From Opisthorchis felineus (taxonomy: Eukaryota > Platyhelminthes > Trematoda > Opisthorchiida > Opisthorchiidae), in contig SJOL01009849.1 in the NCBI GenBank assembly GCA_004794785.1, forward strand, positions 1,872,418 to 1,936,417: a stretch of 64,000 bases of DNA, written 5' to 3'. The position numbers were made by a program, and so were the translations under genes. Positions 12,441 to 64,000 of the stretch are shown here, piece by piece (positions within the stretch are counted from its first letter, which is position 1; each line of letters starts with the position of its first letter). The notes below the pieces were generated by a model that saw only the letters and a program-made list of their open reading frames with translations, made no database searches and had not been told where the DNA came from.

Positions 12441-15400
12441 GTGAGTGCGCGTGCAAGTGCGTGCGAGTGCAGTGCAAGTGCGAAAAGTACAACGGCTTCA
12501 AGCTATTTATTGGAGGGACACTGTCTGAACTTGGTCCAATGCTGACGCACGCTATCTGGCTTTGGTACAAGGCTATGACGCGTTGCATATTGAGTGGGCG
12601 TTGTCTGACGTTGGCATCTAGTGGAGCTGAGGGTTTCAGTAGATTTCGGGCATTCAGTGGTTGCTTTCAGGAATCTGACCTTCCTGATAGAGGGATTCAA
12701 TACGTGTTGTTCCGTACCACTGAGAGTACCATGTGATCCTCACATTTCAACTTCGCATCAGCGGTGACATTACCTTCGAGGATACGGCCAACGGAACACG
12801 TCAACTGTACGTTTACCGCAAGCCTTAAGTTCCGTTTAGTTCTTCCGGATGAACTGATCACGTTCGGATTAGTCGGAATGGGTCGACTTTCGTTTACGTC
12901 TTGGCACAGTGACTCGCGCTGGATCGTTCACTTCACCCTCTACTAAGGATTGGTGCGGGAACCAAGGTTTTTTGGTACTGCGTTGTGAACCGTGAGCTTT
13001 AAAGGTAACGTTGACTAACCTACGGAAGCCGCGGGTATGGGCAAGAAAAGGAATCCTTGCCTCTCCGTTTGGACGCCTGTCTGAGATGCCCCAGTAAACA
13101 CTACTTCACCTGGCCATAAAAATGCAGAGTGAGAACGTCAAGGTGACTCCGTTCCTACAAACGATGAATAGTGTAACCTAGACCTCATTATTATCGGGGA
13201 TTCACTACCAGAAGAGCCAGAAATGAGGAAGCTGCCTCCTTTAAAGCATGTAGCAGAACAAAATAATGGTCAGAAGATTAAATATGGAAGACTTCCTGTT
13301 GATTTGAATTTGTGCAGAAGCTATTAACGCTCCTAGAGCCTGTGAGTTATTGTGCTCTGCCACCAATGGTAGGGGCATCATCCAGTTGGGTCATACTTAG
13401 ATCAGAAGCAGAGGAGGAGAAATCAGTTTGCCGTTTGCACTGCCTGGCAAGCGAAGCGGCACGGAGCTGACCCTAACATGGCTCAATCCGATGCCATTTT
13501 TGCCGTGGGTATTGTAGTGCTGCCTGCGGCAATAAGAGAAAAACGTTTTTGCACCACGCAGGGAAATCTTTGAACAACCTAATGTTTGCTCGACTCTGGT
13601 CCTTGTTGTGGATTTGGCGGACGCTTAAACCTGCCCTGCTTGTAGGTGGACTACCAGTGCTGTTGCTGCCGGGATAAATGCATGGCTTATAGAAGCTGGG
13701 TTATACTGTTCAACGACTTCAGCAAAAATTACGGACATTCGTGGCAGATACCGATAGATTTTAGACTGTCTTCGTAGCTGAACTGATGGAATGCAGAATG
13801 CCACCAACACCATTTCCATTAGGATAATCTGGGCAAAAAGGCTGGTAGTAACTAACTACTAACTAACTACACCAACCAACATCACCAACCGCAGTCTCAC
13901 ATTTCATTTGCAGGCGACGTTCATTGTTGCACGATAAAATGCGTGCTTTCGCCAGACATCTCCATTACATAGTAAGTGTAATTGGATTAATTTGGTCGCA
14001 TGATTACAAGTGGATTTAGGGCTGCCGATGTAGTTATGTCTGGCTCGGATTAACCAGCATTTGGGCTGTCCGGCGTTGATGGCAAAAGCTAAAGTGTGAG
14101 CCGACACCCTGGTCGATAAAATCTGTATACCACTATGCACATTCCTATTTGTGCTATCAGTGATAGTAGCAAAAGTGCACTATCCTCAGTGATACAAGAA
14201 CTCATCGAAGTACCGTTTTTGGCAAAACCTGTTTAGCGATGGATTGCATTCTACCCTATTTGTTACTACCTGCGTATTATCATATTCAATTGGCAACCTA
14301 GCCTAACAGCTCCTAACAGCAAAGTACAGTACCAAAGTTAATATTTCGACAAAAAATGTGATTACACCAGGGTTTGCGTGATATGTCAATCGGAACAATA
14401 AATGCACGTCCAGCAAATAATGGACTGGTGTAGTAAGCCAAGGACGATTTACCGTTGTGCAAACATGGGTGGCAGGTCATAGACGACATAAGAAATAGAG
14501 ACGCAACTTATTGAAGGACATTCGCCTCCAGGTTTCCGATCATCCAAAAAATAAAGAAAATAAACCAAATCCTTACCAACCATCGGGCTTCTGTTATGCG
14601 TTTAAAAGGAGCTAATGACAAACCTGCCTGGCTACCTTATACTTGGTTGGATGTGGAAAGCAGTTAATTTTGATTGGAAAAGACCACTACATATATGCAT
14701 AAGCCGATCGGTGTTGTTGCGGTTTATGAGCCTTTTACAATTAGAAAACTTCTTGGCTTTGAACGTGAAACGTTTACAAGCCAACTAGGAGAAAATGCTC
14801 CTTTTCCCGGCAGCACTCAGTTGGAGAAACTAGTAGGTCCACGATGAATTAAAAACGTTAATTGTTGGAAGAAATTCCACAACCACCAAATGTACTTGAG
14901 CAGGTCTGTAAAACAAAAGGAAATTTAAGACCAGTCAGTCGGGCCTCTCTTATCGGAGAAAGATTTAACGCCCGTATGTATAGGGTGTCTGAATGCTTGG
15001 CGCTACAAGCTAGAAGTCGAAAATGCACTCAATAGTGGACATTTCGAAAGTAAATCCTCAGAATGCGGAAGCCGCTTTTTGATTTACTACCGTAATTTTA
15101 GATTACATCGGATAACCACGTATCCAGCTTCTAGTTGTTCTTATCTGTACCTGATCAGAATGCAGGCAGTGCAAGAGAGCAGGAAAAAAACACCTGTGTT
15201 TTTGAGGTTCGCGATACGGAAATACCAGTGACGCGTAGGTTCGACAATCCCGAATATCAAAAGGAATAATTGGGTTCGAAATTCTACGGTACTAATGCAG
15301 GCAAAAATAGCGTAAGCTGACAGTCAGTAAGATTGTTCCTAAGAGACCACCTTTATCAAGAACGTGGCTTTAGTTCCGACCATTGATAGCCTCCTTCCAG

Positions 15401-17004
15401 TGGACATGTCAAAGCGGAGGCAACAAAACAATAAGGAACCCTTCCCGGCGGTCGGGGCCTATCACTCACGCCAAAAGCAGCTCACAGATACAAAGTTGGA
15501 TCAATCCCAAATCTCCGACCACGGTCACGGTATAAAAAACAAAGTTACACTTACATTTGTGCTCCTTCTTCTGGCTGATAACATATCAGTCATTAGTGTC
15601 CGAAGCAACTAAGACAGCTGAAAAGCAGACAGGACACCCAGGGGTTCTCGTCTATATGGCATATTAGACTTTTTCTATAATTCCACACTGAAATAGTCCC
15701 TGAAAAGATAAGCTTGGTGGAGACAGGCCCGAAACCAGCATTTTCAGGAGTCAATGGCAGTGCAGACCGCAAAAGATTTACTCAAGCGTGAATCCATTCA
15801 GATACTAAGTTAAAATGAAGGGGATCTTACCAGGTCAGACATATTATTCGGGAAGTAATACCATCATACGGGCGCCGCGAAAGGTTCGTCATTCTTGACT
15901 GAAGGACGGCGTGTTTTACCTGTCGGCAAGTGAGTCAGGCAGAACAGATTGTCATTGGGTTGGCATCAAACAAAACCCGTACGCCGACCGTGATGGCCCC
16001 AATGATCCATTTCCTGGAAGGAACCAGCACCGTTGTGTTTAAGTGTGATTAGGAAATAATCAAAGGGGAGAACGGTAGGCAAGCATTTGCTCGAAGTTTG
16101 CCGGTAAGTGTAGGAAGTGTCTGCGAAAGGAATAAAAAGAGATGGTGAGTGCAGTGCGAGCGTAACGCAATGTCATACTATCCAAGGCAGGCAGCAGGTG
16201 AAGTGGAGGTCGAATGCGTGGATCTCCTAAAGAACAACGAGAAAACGCAAACCCTCCATCACATAAAATTTCAACTTACTTTGAATTCTTTGGGCCTTTA
16301 TTCCAGATACCGGTGACTGCAATCACGAAAGAGGATGCAGCGGATTGGCTGTGGGGTTTGGATGCCATCGGGGTCTCAGGTCAGATTAAGATTTAATCAG
16401 CCATGAACGGCAAAAAAATTTCACAACATAAGTTATACCGGGGCGCGCAAAAGACATTTTAGAGGGACAAATGTTCCTAGTTGGTGGAAGAGAGCTGTAG
16501 GATCCAGGTGTCTAAGGATCTCACAGGACGATTGCGGCTATCAGATTATACGCACTTCGTAGCCAGTAGACAATAGGAACAGACAGACGAGGGCAGCAGA
16601 TGATGTATTGAGAGCTGACAGGAACTGGTTCTATAAACAAACGGGTTAGTAAGCATCGTGAATTACGCAAACGTACAATCAATAATGGCGCATTCAGCAG
16701 GAGCAGAAAATAGTCACTGAAGCAGCAGGGATTTCTAGAAGCAACTGGAAGTGGGCACCAGTCAATGTACAAACATACAGATACGGGCAGTCTGCCAGTG
16801 TGAGTTGGCTGTGTAGAGGGATAACGGCGGAGAAGCAGTCAATACGTGCGGGATGTAAGTGATCGTCTTTGGTTGCCGGCGCGACGCCGCAGCTCATGTC
16901 ATGTCACAAATCAGATTGCGCGGTTAGGTCCGTTTAAAACAAATCTCGCCAAAAGCTATCTGGCAGATGCGGTATACAGGTAGTACAAAAATAGGACTTC
17001 CCTG
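12441..17004. other. No supported gene; one short coding-like frame
   Basis: Mostly unrecognised sequence. A 54-codon open frame at about 13166-13327 is noted separately. A TAACTAAC/ACCAACC microsatellite-like stretch lies at 13848-13890. Confidence 0.35.
13166..13327 (+). CDS. Short coding-like frame, unassigned
   Basis: Open from CNLDLIIIGDSLPEEPEMR through LPPLKHVAEQNNGQKIKYG to RLPVDLNLCRSY and TAA at 13325. The composition (Glu/Lys/Pro/Asn-rich) looks coding. It lacks a clear acceptor and belongs to no family I recognise; it could be a gene exon or a retroelement piece. Confidence 0.2.
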
Positions 17005-17078
17005 GTGCCGAGTTGGTGCAGTGGGCAATACTCTTGCCCGCCATCCGAGGAGCACCGAGTTCGATCCTCGGTCGGTAC
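17005..17078 (+). repeat. tRNA-like SINE head (tRNA-Gly-like)
   Basis: 74 nt with a 7-bp acceptor stem (GTGCCGA/TCGGTAC, one G-T pair) and a perfect 5-bp T arm CCGAG-TTCGATC-CTCGG. The anticodon stem has two mismatches and the D arm folds poorly, so it is not a working tRNA. Internal promoter boxes (GGTGCAGTGGG; GTTCGATCC) fit a tRNA-derived SINE. The rest of the element was not delimited. Confidence 0.6.
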
Positions 17079-20000
17079 GTTTTTCTGCCAGAGCGGACGC
17101 TCGACAATAGGTAGAACTGAGTCGAGGTTGCAAGCAAAGACAGGCGGGCAAAAAATATTGACATCAGTTACTGAAGAATAAGCAGATCTTAAGTAGGAAC
17201 GCAACAGGGGGAAACGAGCAGCAAGGAAACAAACCGTTGTTATAATAAACAAGCGTAAGTCACTTTACTCAGGAGTAGTCGGAACACAAAGAAACTTACC
17301 GCTGTTCACCGTTGGCTCACAGGGAAAATCAACAAGAGCTACAACTCACATTACCGCCGGTAGGGGTGAGGTGCCGTAATACGGCTGATATGCCTGACTT
17401 CTGAGTTGCTTTGGGAAATGAGAAGGATATTGGGTGGTGCAACTGTTCAAAAGCCTACGGTTGAAACGTCCACTTGACAAAACAACCTGTCTGTATCCTC
17501 GAGCGGTCATTACACTTGAGCTCCCAGATAGGGCAAAACAATGCCAGACCCACACTGAATCGGCTGGAAATTGAGCAGTCGACCCAATCACTAAACTACT
17601 GATTGACCCCGCAAAACGTTCCTGGAGTTTTCACAAATTGAGAACCGTTACTGTGGTTCAAACCCTTCGCTAATTGGACGCTCTTCGTCTCGTCAGAGAG
17701 GGCGGCGGCTTGAGCTAAGAGGTATATGGTGGTCAAACGCAGGGGTTTGCACTTTTCCCAATTTCATTTTGACTCTACGGTAATAGCACGCAAGTTTGTT
17801 TGCTATGAGCTTGCAGGTGGCACCAGGGTTTCGGAATTCCAATAGGAGAGTTCTCGAGTCGACCACCGATGAATATCAGATCAGGATTTACCCCTGAACG
17901 TGAGGAAAAACACGCTTTTGAAAAGCAAGAGGGTCTTATTTGACGAACCAGTAAACGGTACATCCTTTAAAGTCTCATTGAGTCGTACACAGAATCACAG
18001 GGCTATGATGTTTTTGGAGTTATCGACGCAGCACTTACTACATCCTTATAACTAGGCGTGCGAGAAACCTACAACCCCCGGATCACGGGGAGTTTTATGA
18101 GCTTTTCATCCGGTTTTTGTATTCAAATAAAGCCTGGATTTGTTATTAGGCGATGAGGGAATAGCAGTTCCAGAAAGGTGGTCGACGCGACACCCTTTTC
18201 AAACTAACAAGCACGTCGTCACTTAAATGATCCGGGAGCGTGGCCTGAAAGCTCAAAAAGCTGGTTTGTCAAGCCACGGCCAAGTGTTTCACGAGGGTTT
18301 ATGAGTACAGATGTGACCTAAGATGAATGCGAATAACTATCTTTTTGAGGATAGATTTGTTACACACTTGGCGGAAGACAGTTCAAGTTGCGTCTGACCT
18401 GTGTCCAAAATACAGTGGGTGGGGTATGTCGCAGTCTAGGCCACCTGCAACATTCGCATTGTTGTTAAGCTTTGGGAGCAAGTGACATATGTAGCCATGG
18501 TGCAGCCGCGCAGGGCAATTCCTTGTGGTCCATTTTTACAAGTACACATAAGGGCCAAACTCGGAATATTGCGCACACGTCCGTCGATCTTGCATGGGGA
18601 TATCAAAATATCAGAGATCCTCCACAGGTTTTGCCGAATGTTCTAACGATCGCACGTTCTCACGCGCGGAAACCTCCCGGTCTCTTTGGATGCGTTCTCA
18701 CCAGAGAGCGCAAAGCGAATAAGAGGCCATATAAAAACCAATAAAATCCCCGCGGTACAATGGACTTGAAACATATGGCATTACTCCAGAGGATTATTCA
18801 TCCTGAGGACCGAGGAAACCGTTTTAAACCTAGAAATAAACACGCATAGCCTAACGTGATAAAGTGGACCTTGTGACAGCTGCAACACACTAGTTAACCT
18901 TCCGTAGCAACGCAGATGTGCGACTTGAAGTATTACGCATGCCTTTGGTAGGAACTCTTCCCTGAGCTACATAAGCAAATCGCGCTAACGCCATTCACAT
19001 TCATATCACTAAACAGTCACACTCAGAGATCACACTCATTCTGCTTCCACGGATCTGACCTGACTCTGAAACGCCCACATCCCTATCACTGACAGCGGTG
19101 GAGAATGACCTAGAATGAACCGTCTGAACCATGTTTGTCAAAAGCTTCGGACTATACAGCAGATGACACGAGCTGCCTTCTCCTTATGCAAATCTTGGTG
19201 CTCGAGGCAAGAAGCTTTCCGGGTGATAAATAATGAGAGGTTGCAGCTTAGTCCTTAGACACTCTCCCGGACCGTCTAACCCACCGCCATCATCTACGTC
19301 TGTTGTTCCGTGCAGCTAAAACGCTGGGAGGAAGCCGGACGATTTAGGCAGCCCTGTCGCTCAGCGCGAAAAATGATGAGTATCCGCTTAATAGACGTTC
19401 TGCTGAGCTACATCGGTTATTGGTTTTAATTGTTTTGAGTGGTGAAGCAGCTGGAAGCTGCACCGCTTTTTTGCCGCCAAAGGCGGACATGAAGGGCGTA
19501 TGAAGAACACTCGCAACTATTAGTTGTTTCCTCCACACCAAGGAATTCCCGGAGCCGAACCGATCGCTGCTACCGCAAATATCGACCAGTGGTACACGGT
19601 CACCATAGTTCTTTAAAACCGACGGACGACTCATGTTAAAACTGTCCACAAACATCACCTATACCATCACCATTACCACTGAGGTCCGATTTACTGCTAT
19701 GACGCCCAGAAATCCATTAAAATGACGCATCACATGTTGGCATGGTCCACAAAGCGGCGGATATATCCATCAATTCGGGTAACAGGCTGATATTGGCAAG
19801 GCCGGGGTTTGTTACACGTGGACACTTGTTCACTAAATTCCCCCACTATTTCGCCCCAAACTCCCCGTTCCTTGCTTCGGGACGCGATAGACCAGAAGCA
19901 TTTTCAAGCACCGGTGCATTGTGCTCCTGCATATCGACATTGCCAGTTGCGACAAAGCTTGCTTTAAGGAGACGACGTCGGTATTGAACTATGCACCTAA

Positions 20001-20436
20001 TAAGCTGAATTGGGTTGAGTATGTATCCGGTTCATGGCGCTTTTAATGCACCCAATAAATGAACTGGCGATTTGCACCATATTTGAATTGACTTACAGCT
20101 GTTGCTTGGCCATAGGCGTAAGCCGTCGCAAATGCTGACTGACGCCTTTTCAGTACAAGATGGCGTTTATTCTCCGCGAATACCAAAGCGAGAAACAAAA
20201 CACAGGTACTTATAGGTATTTTATTGCACTTTATAGGTCTAGGTGCTGCCCACCCGAACGCAAATCGAGGGTTCACGCCGAACCTGTGTTTCAGAACGAG
20301 CGACTTTCCTGTTTTCTTGCATTCTGGAGTTACTTATTTAGTCGCTCTAAGTTAGTTTATTATAAGCAAGTTATAATTATTCCATTTACATTGTAAAAGC
20401 CTGCTACGTTTATCCGGCATCGGCTTATTTCGGTGT
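17079..20436. other. No supported gene
   Basis: Non-coding upstream region of the nucleotidase gene. TATAAG-like A/T-rich sequence occurs about 60-75 bases before ATG 20437, but trematode promoters are not defined well enough to call one. Confidence 0.35.
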
Positions 20437-60769
<40,333 letters not shown>

Positions 60770-61639
60770 GCCAGGCCTGTGGGAGTTAGTTTCAGTTTCC
60801 AACAAATCGGGTAACTTTCTTGAGTTCACCTTCGCTTCTTTTATTTGCGTTGAAATGTTGGGAACTTGTCGACGGATAAACTCGCTGCACAATCCAGGAT
60901 ATCCTGGAAAAACCCTTTTTTCGTGTTTGGGCAAGAAGCAACTTTTTGTTGATCAGTAGTCCTTACACAGTAATTATTATGAAATATTGGGAACACACTG
61001 TAAAGCCCGGCGTTTTTGGAGATTCTGTGAAACTATGGATAACTTGAATAGTTTGATCGGGGTATACCTTGTTGAAAGAACGGAAAATGAATTCGTAGAA
61101 ATGGGGCAGACTTGTCATACACATGCCGAAATGATGACCTAATGGGTTTCAGTCAACGGCATCCATTCCGTTCACTCCATTTGAACCGTCATGTGACTTC
61201 ATCGTGTCACGGACTAACCTATAAAAACCTTGAAACTTCGTCCAGAGTGCCGCCGCCGCCCAGGCTTATTACACATAAAGACATCTAAAAGACAGCCGCA
61301 TAAGGAAGAATCGATCTATTTTGATTTAAAGAGGTTTTGGGGCTTATTATGTCGTGATTTTTGGAATATGTGTTGCAGCTGGCACGTTCTCTACTTTGTG
61401 GGTCGGCCAGGTAACCTAAGTTTCGTGCACCTGAATTATAGAGCTCTCGGACTGAGCTCTGCTATTCAGATTGTCTTCCGCCGGCATGGCGTGACTCAGC
61501 CGCAAGTTCAGGGAAACATGCAACTGAATGCTATGATTGCAAAGTGGAGATGGAACTCTTTTTAGAAACCAAAGTTCCCAATCGTTTTGCTCTGTGTTCC
61601 TTAAATCACTTCCTAATTCATGAACTCTTGTCTTCTCGA

Positions 61640-61840
61640 ACAACTCAGTGTGGACCGGCGTACGACAGTTTTTGGGGATTCAACATACTCACTGGACATT
61701 TGAGCGCGAAGCACGTCACAGAACTTTCAGGTCAATTATTGATTTCCACGCTCCGTTTGCAGCAACCCGAAGGAAGTTCATTGAGTATACTTCGATCGGA
61801 ATCGTAGCTTTAGCTTATTCTTTAACGTTTTGTTGAAAGA
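61640..61840 (+). pseudogene. Possible RT fragment
   Basis: One frame reads QFLGIQHTHWTFEREARHR then TFRSIIDFHAPFAATRRK, which can be laid on the RT block QIFTLRxxxExR...VFLDLKAAFDSVDRE (IIDF-A-F---R-). Similarity is low and the catalytic D is absent. Confidence 0.3.
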
Positions 61841-63795
61841 TGTGAGGTGAGGCCCATTCTCAAGCATTGTTAAGGACCATGCCTTGATTACACCCTGTTT
61901 TTCCTTCAGTTTAGATTATTAACGCCTGCAGCTTGTCACGTGTGTATCCACTACCAGGTCGTGATGTACCAAACACATACATCAACTAGAACAATCGGGC
62001 CGCCAATTCACCAGTCATCCGCATTTTATCTTCCAAGTGAGCACTGACCCGGAAAAAACAGATCAACATAGTCCTTCCCAGTTGAATAACTCGACGACTT
62101 CCTCCAGTTCCTCCAAGAAATCATACTGCTGATTTGTTTATTTTATTTTGCTACTTTTCAAAGTTGCTGTGGGCTACTTCTACTACTATTACTATCCTTA
62201 TTACAAAATCTACTATACTTCCTTATCGTTTGTTTGCCGATGGAACTTCGCTTCTACCGGATAATGCATATGTTGGAAGCAACTTGGGCGGTTATTCTAG
62301 CCACCTTTGTCGTTGCGTTCCAATCCACTCATTTGCCTTCCTCCAGTTTTGTTAATTCCGTCCTTCTTTTCCAACTTTTACGTTCGCCACTAAAGTCACT
62401 TCAAACCGGTTTCTATTTTGCCTTGTCGATAGAATCAAACCAGGGTCTCTGTCTTGATTGTCCTACTTGGAACGTATACATTCATGAACATATGGTGCAG
62501 ATTTCTTTCAACGTGATTCTTTCTGTATCCGGTTCATTTGAAGTGTATCGGTTATTCCCCGATTATTTTTGCATTTTTCTGGTAGTGCGGGGGTTTCCAT
62601 CAAGTATTCCAGTCATCCCCTTTCTATCGCTCTTTCTCTCTCTAAATAACCACTTGCTTCTCTCTCCGGTTTCTCTGTAATATCCAGAAAGACAGATCCA
62701 ATCACCGTGCAAAGTGCAATTTATTTCCCACTGTGCACTGCTATCTACCAATTTTTGGAATACACGGACGTTTGTGTTTCCTCATTGGTCTGCTTTTTGC
62801 ATGTCTTGAAGACGCGATAATGCTCGTTGTTTGTCGTCCTATGCACGAAACAGGATTGTTGATTGTTTTGTATCACAAACCGTTGCAATTCACTCTGCTC
62901 ACTTCTGATCTAACGAACACAGGGGATATTTCAGACACGAGTAGGTGGACCGTTAACTATCAATAACCGTGGAAGGGGAGTTTTAATGTACTAAGCAGAC
63001 GGTTCCACACAAAAATAATTCATTCTAACAGTCATGTCGAGAGGGATGACAATCGGGATTGCACAATGGAGAATTGCCTAATCGCTAACTAAAATTTCAG
63101 CACAGCCAAAAGTGTTGAGTGAACTTTATACTAATCTGCTCAGTTTTACACAAACTTACCTTCCCGTAGGCTCCGTCTGGCAGGGACTTGCCTTCACTTA
63201 TCAGTTTGATCGGAAATATGGTGAGCTGGGATTCTTTTTACGTGATCAAATTTTTTTTTACAGGACTTAGGGGGCTTAGACAGTGAATGTCAGTTCTACA
63301 AGGGATATTGCAGAAAAGCAACGTTCTCCTGTCCTTAATGCTGTTGGGTTCATAAGATAAATACCGATAGCACACGGTATGGTCAGCGATGTGACACCAT
63401 ATGAGGTACAGACTACGTTATTTTGGTAATTTCCCACATTCCATTCTTCGTACGTTATATCCGGGACCCTGGCTGACAGGCAGTGGGACTGTTTTTTACA
63501 ATCATACATATCTACGATGGCACGTCTGGCACACATGGTGAGATCAACTCTTTTAAGGCTACTTGTTTTGAATTTTCTCAGCTTACACCCAACTCAGAAA
63601 ATTCGGATTTTTAGTCCACTCTACTCATGCACATGTTCAATTTATCTGTTTGTGTGGCAGACAGTGGGTACATCATCGTCGTTTAGTTGTATAAAGCATG
63701 AACTGTAAAGCAACTAGCAGTAAGGGTTGCGAAGCTTAGAGTTGCTGGCATTTTCTCCTTAATTGAGGTTTCGTCCTGTCACTGAAGTCAGTTCA

Positions 63796-63930
63796 TGCTG
63801 AAAAGCCGAGAAACACCATGCATCTGTTTCATCCTTATGAAAAATCTCCAACAGTGAGCTCTCACTTAAAAAAAGATAGAGCACCGCTCATCCTTTGACC
63901 ACAGAAACCCCATCACGGTCACGTATTGAC
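63796..63930 (-). repeat. SINE family 2 copy lacking the tRNA head
   Basis: CATGCTGAAAAGCCGAGAA, TTTCATCCTTATG, then AGCTCTCACTT, GCACCGCTCATCC and ACAGAAACCCCATC, colinear with 57118-57340 but missing about 100 bases that hold the tRNA head. Confidence 0.7.
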
Positions 63931-64000
63931 AGACTGCTCGGGTGACGGCTTATCAGATCGAAGTTTCACTAATCTCATGAAATTATTCTTCCTCTAAGCC

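Larger units (their letters stand above)
60770..64000. other. Downstream region, no intact gene
   Basis: A possible RT fragment lies at 61640-61840 and a headless SINE family 2 copy at 63796-63930. 62.1-62.68 kb is pyrimidine-rich, which explains long open frames there (148 codons from 62234). No tail-to-tail neighbour gene was recognised. Confidence 0.4.

Noticed and set aside
16089..16113. 25-bp micro-exon (KHLLEVC) joining 12359-12440 to exon 3
   Set aside because: Phase fits and the GTAAGT donor is strong, but the acceptor lacks a pyrimidine tract and exon 2 at 20580 fits better.
17005..17078. Functional tRNA gene
   Set aside because: Acceptor and T arms pair well, but the anticodon stem has two mismatches, the loop does not present a clean anticodon and the D arm is poor. 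A SINE head or tRNA pseudogene fits better.
16924..17252. Three overlapping - strand ORFs at 16.9-17.25 kb
   Set aside because: They are readings through the tRNA-like repeat and its flank in three frames; none has coding character.
62134..62680. 148-codon gene at 62234-62680
   Set aside because: The strand is strongly pyrimidine-rich, which suppresses stops. The product is Leu/Ser/Phe-rich with no motif.

Overview
The window looks like nuclear DNA of a parasitic flatworm, most likely a trematode and possibly an opisthorchiid. Four things point there. One eukaryotic gene is split by very short introns (33, 37 and 41 bp, plus a predicted 29 bp one) among multi-kilobase introns. Decayed non-LTR retrotransposons lie on both strands. 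There are tRNA-derived SINE copies, one of which translates to a peptide starting MAQWLEREF, a string I recall from predicted proteins of liver flukes. There is no sign of dense prokaryotic coding. The organism call is inference; no database was searched.

The only gene I identify firmly is a cytosolic purine 5'-nucleotidase (cN-II / NT5C2-like, HAD superfamily) on the + strand. Its exons, assembled by reading-frame phase and GT-AG borders, run from about 20.4 kb to 60.8 kb: 17 exons, 1788 coding bases, 595 residues in the model. All four HAD motifs are intact (DMDYT, TNS, the KP lysine, GDHIFGD). The 5' end (exons 1-2) and exon 10 are the uncertain parts. The C-terminus has two possible forms.

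Layout. 0-20 kb: mostly non-coding, with a decayed reverse transcriptase (1.6-2.35 kb), a 135-bp-period tandem repeat (8.58-9.0 kb), a tRNA-like SINE head (17.0 kb) and a few unassigned exon-like ORFs. 20.4-21.7 kb: 5' exons of the nucleotidase. 21.7-30.75 kb: a 9-kb intron holding a CR1/Jockey-like RT relic on the - strand and an endonuclease-RT (RTE-like) relic on the + strand. 30.75-34.76 kb: five exons. 34.76-41.96 kb: a 7.2-kb intron with repeat copies and a possible antisense nested gene. 42-60.8 kb: the remaining exons, separated by 1.5-5 kb introns carrying retroelement pieces and a possible same-strand three-exon gene. 60.8-64 kb: non-coding with repeat remnants.

No bacterial-type system, CRISPR array, operon or intact mobile element is present. 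The points most worth checking are the alternative nucleotidase C-termini, the two possible intron-nested genes, and an unclassified interspersed repeat family with five copies in the window.
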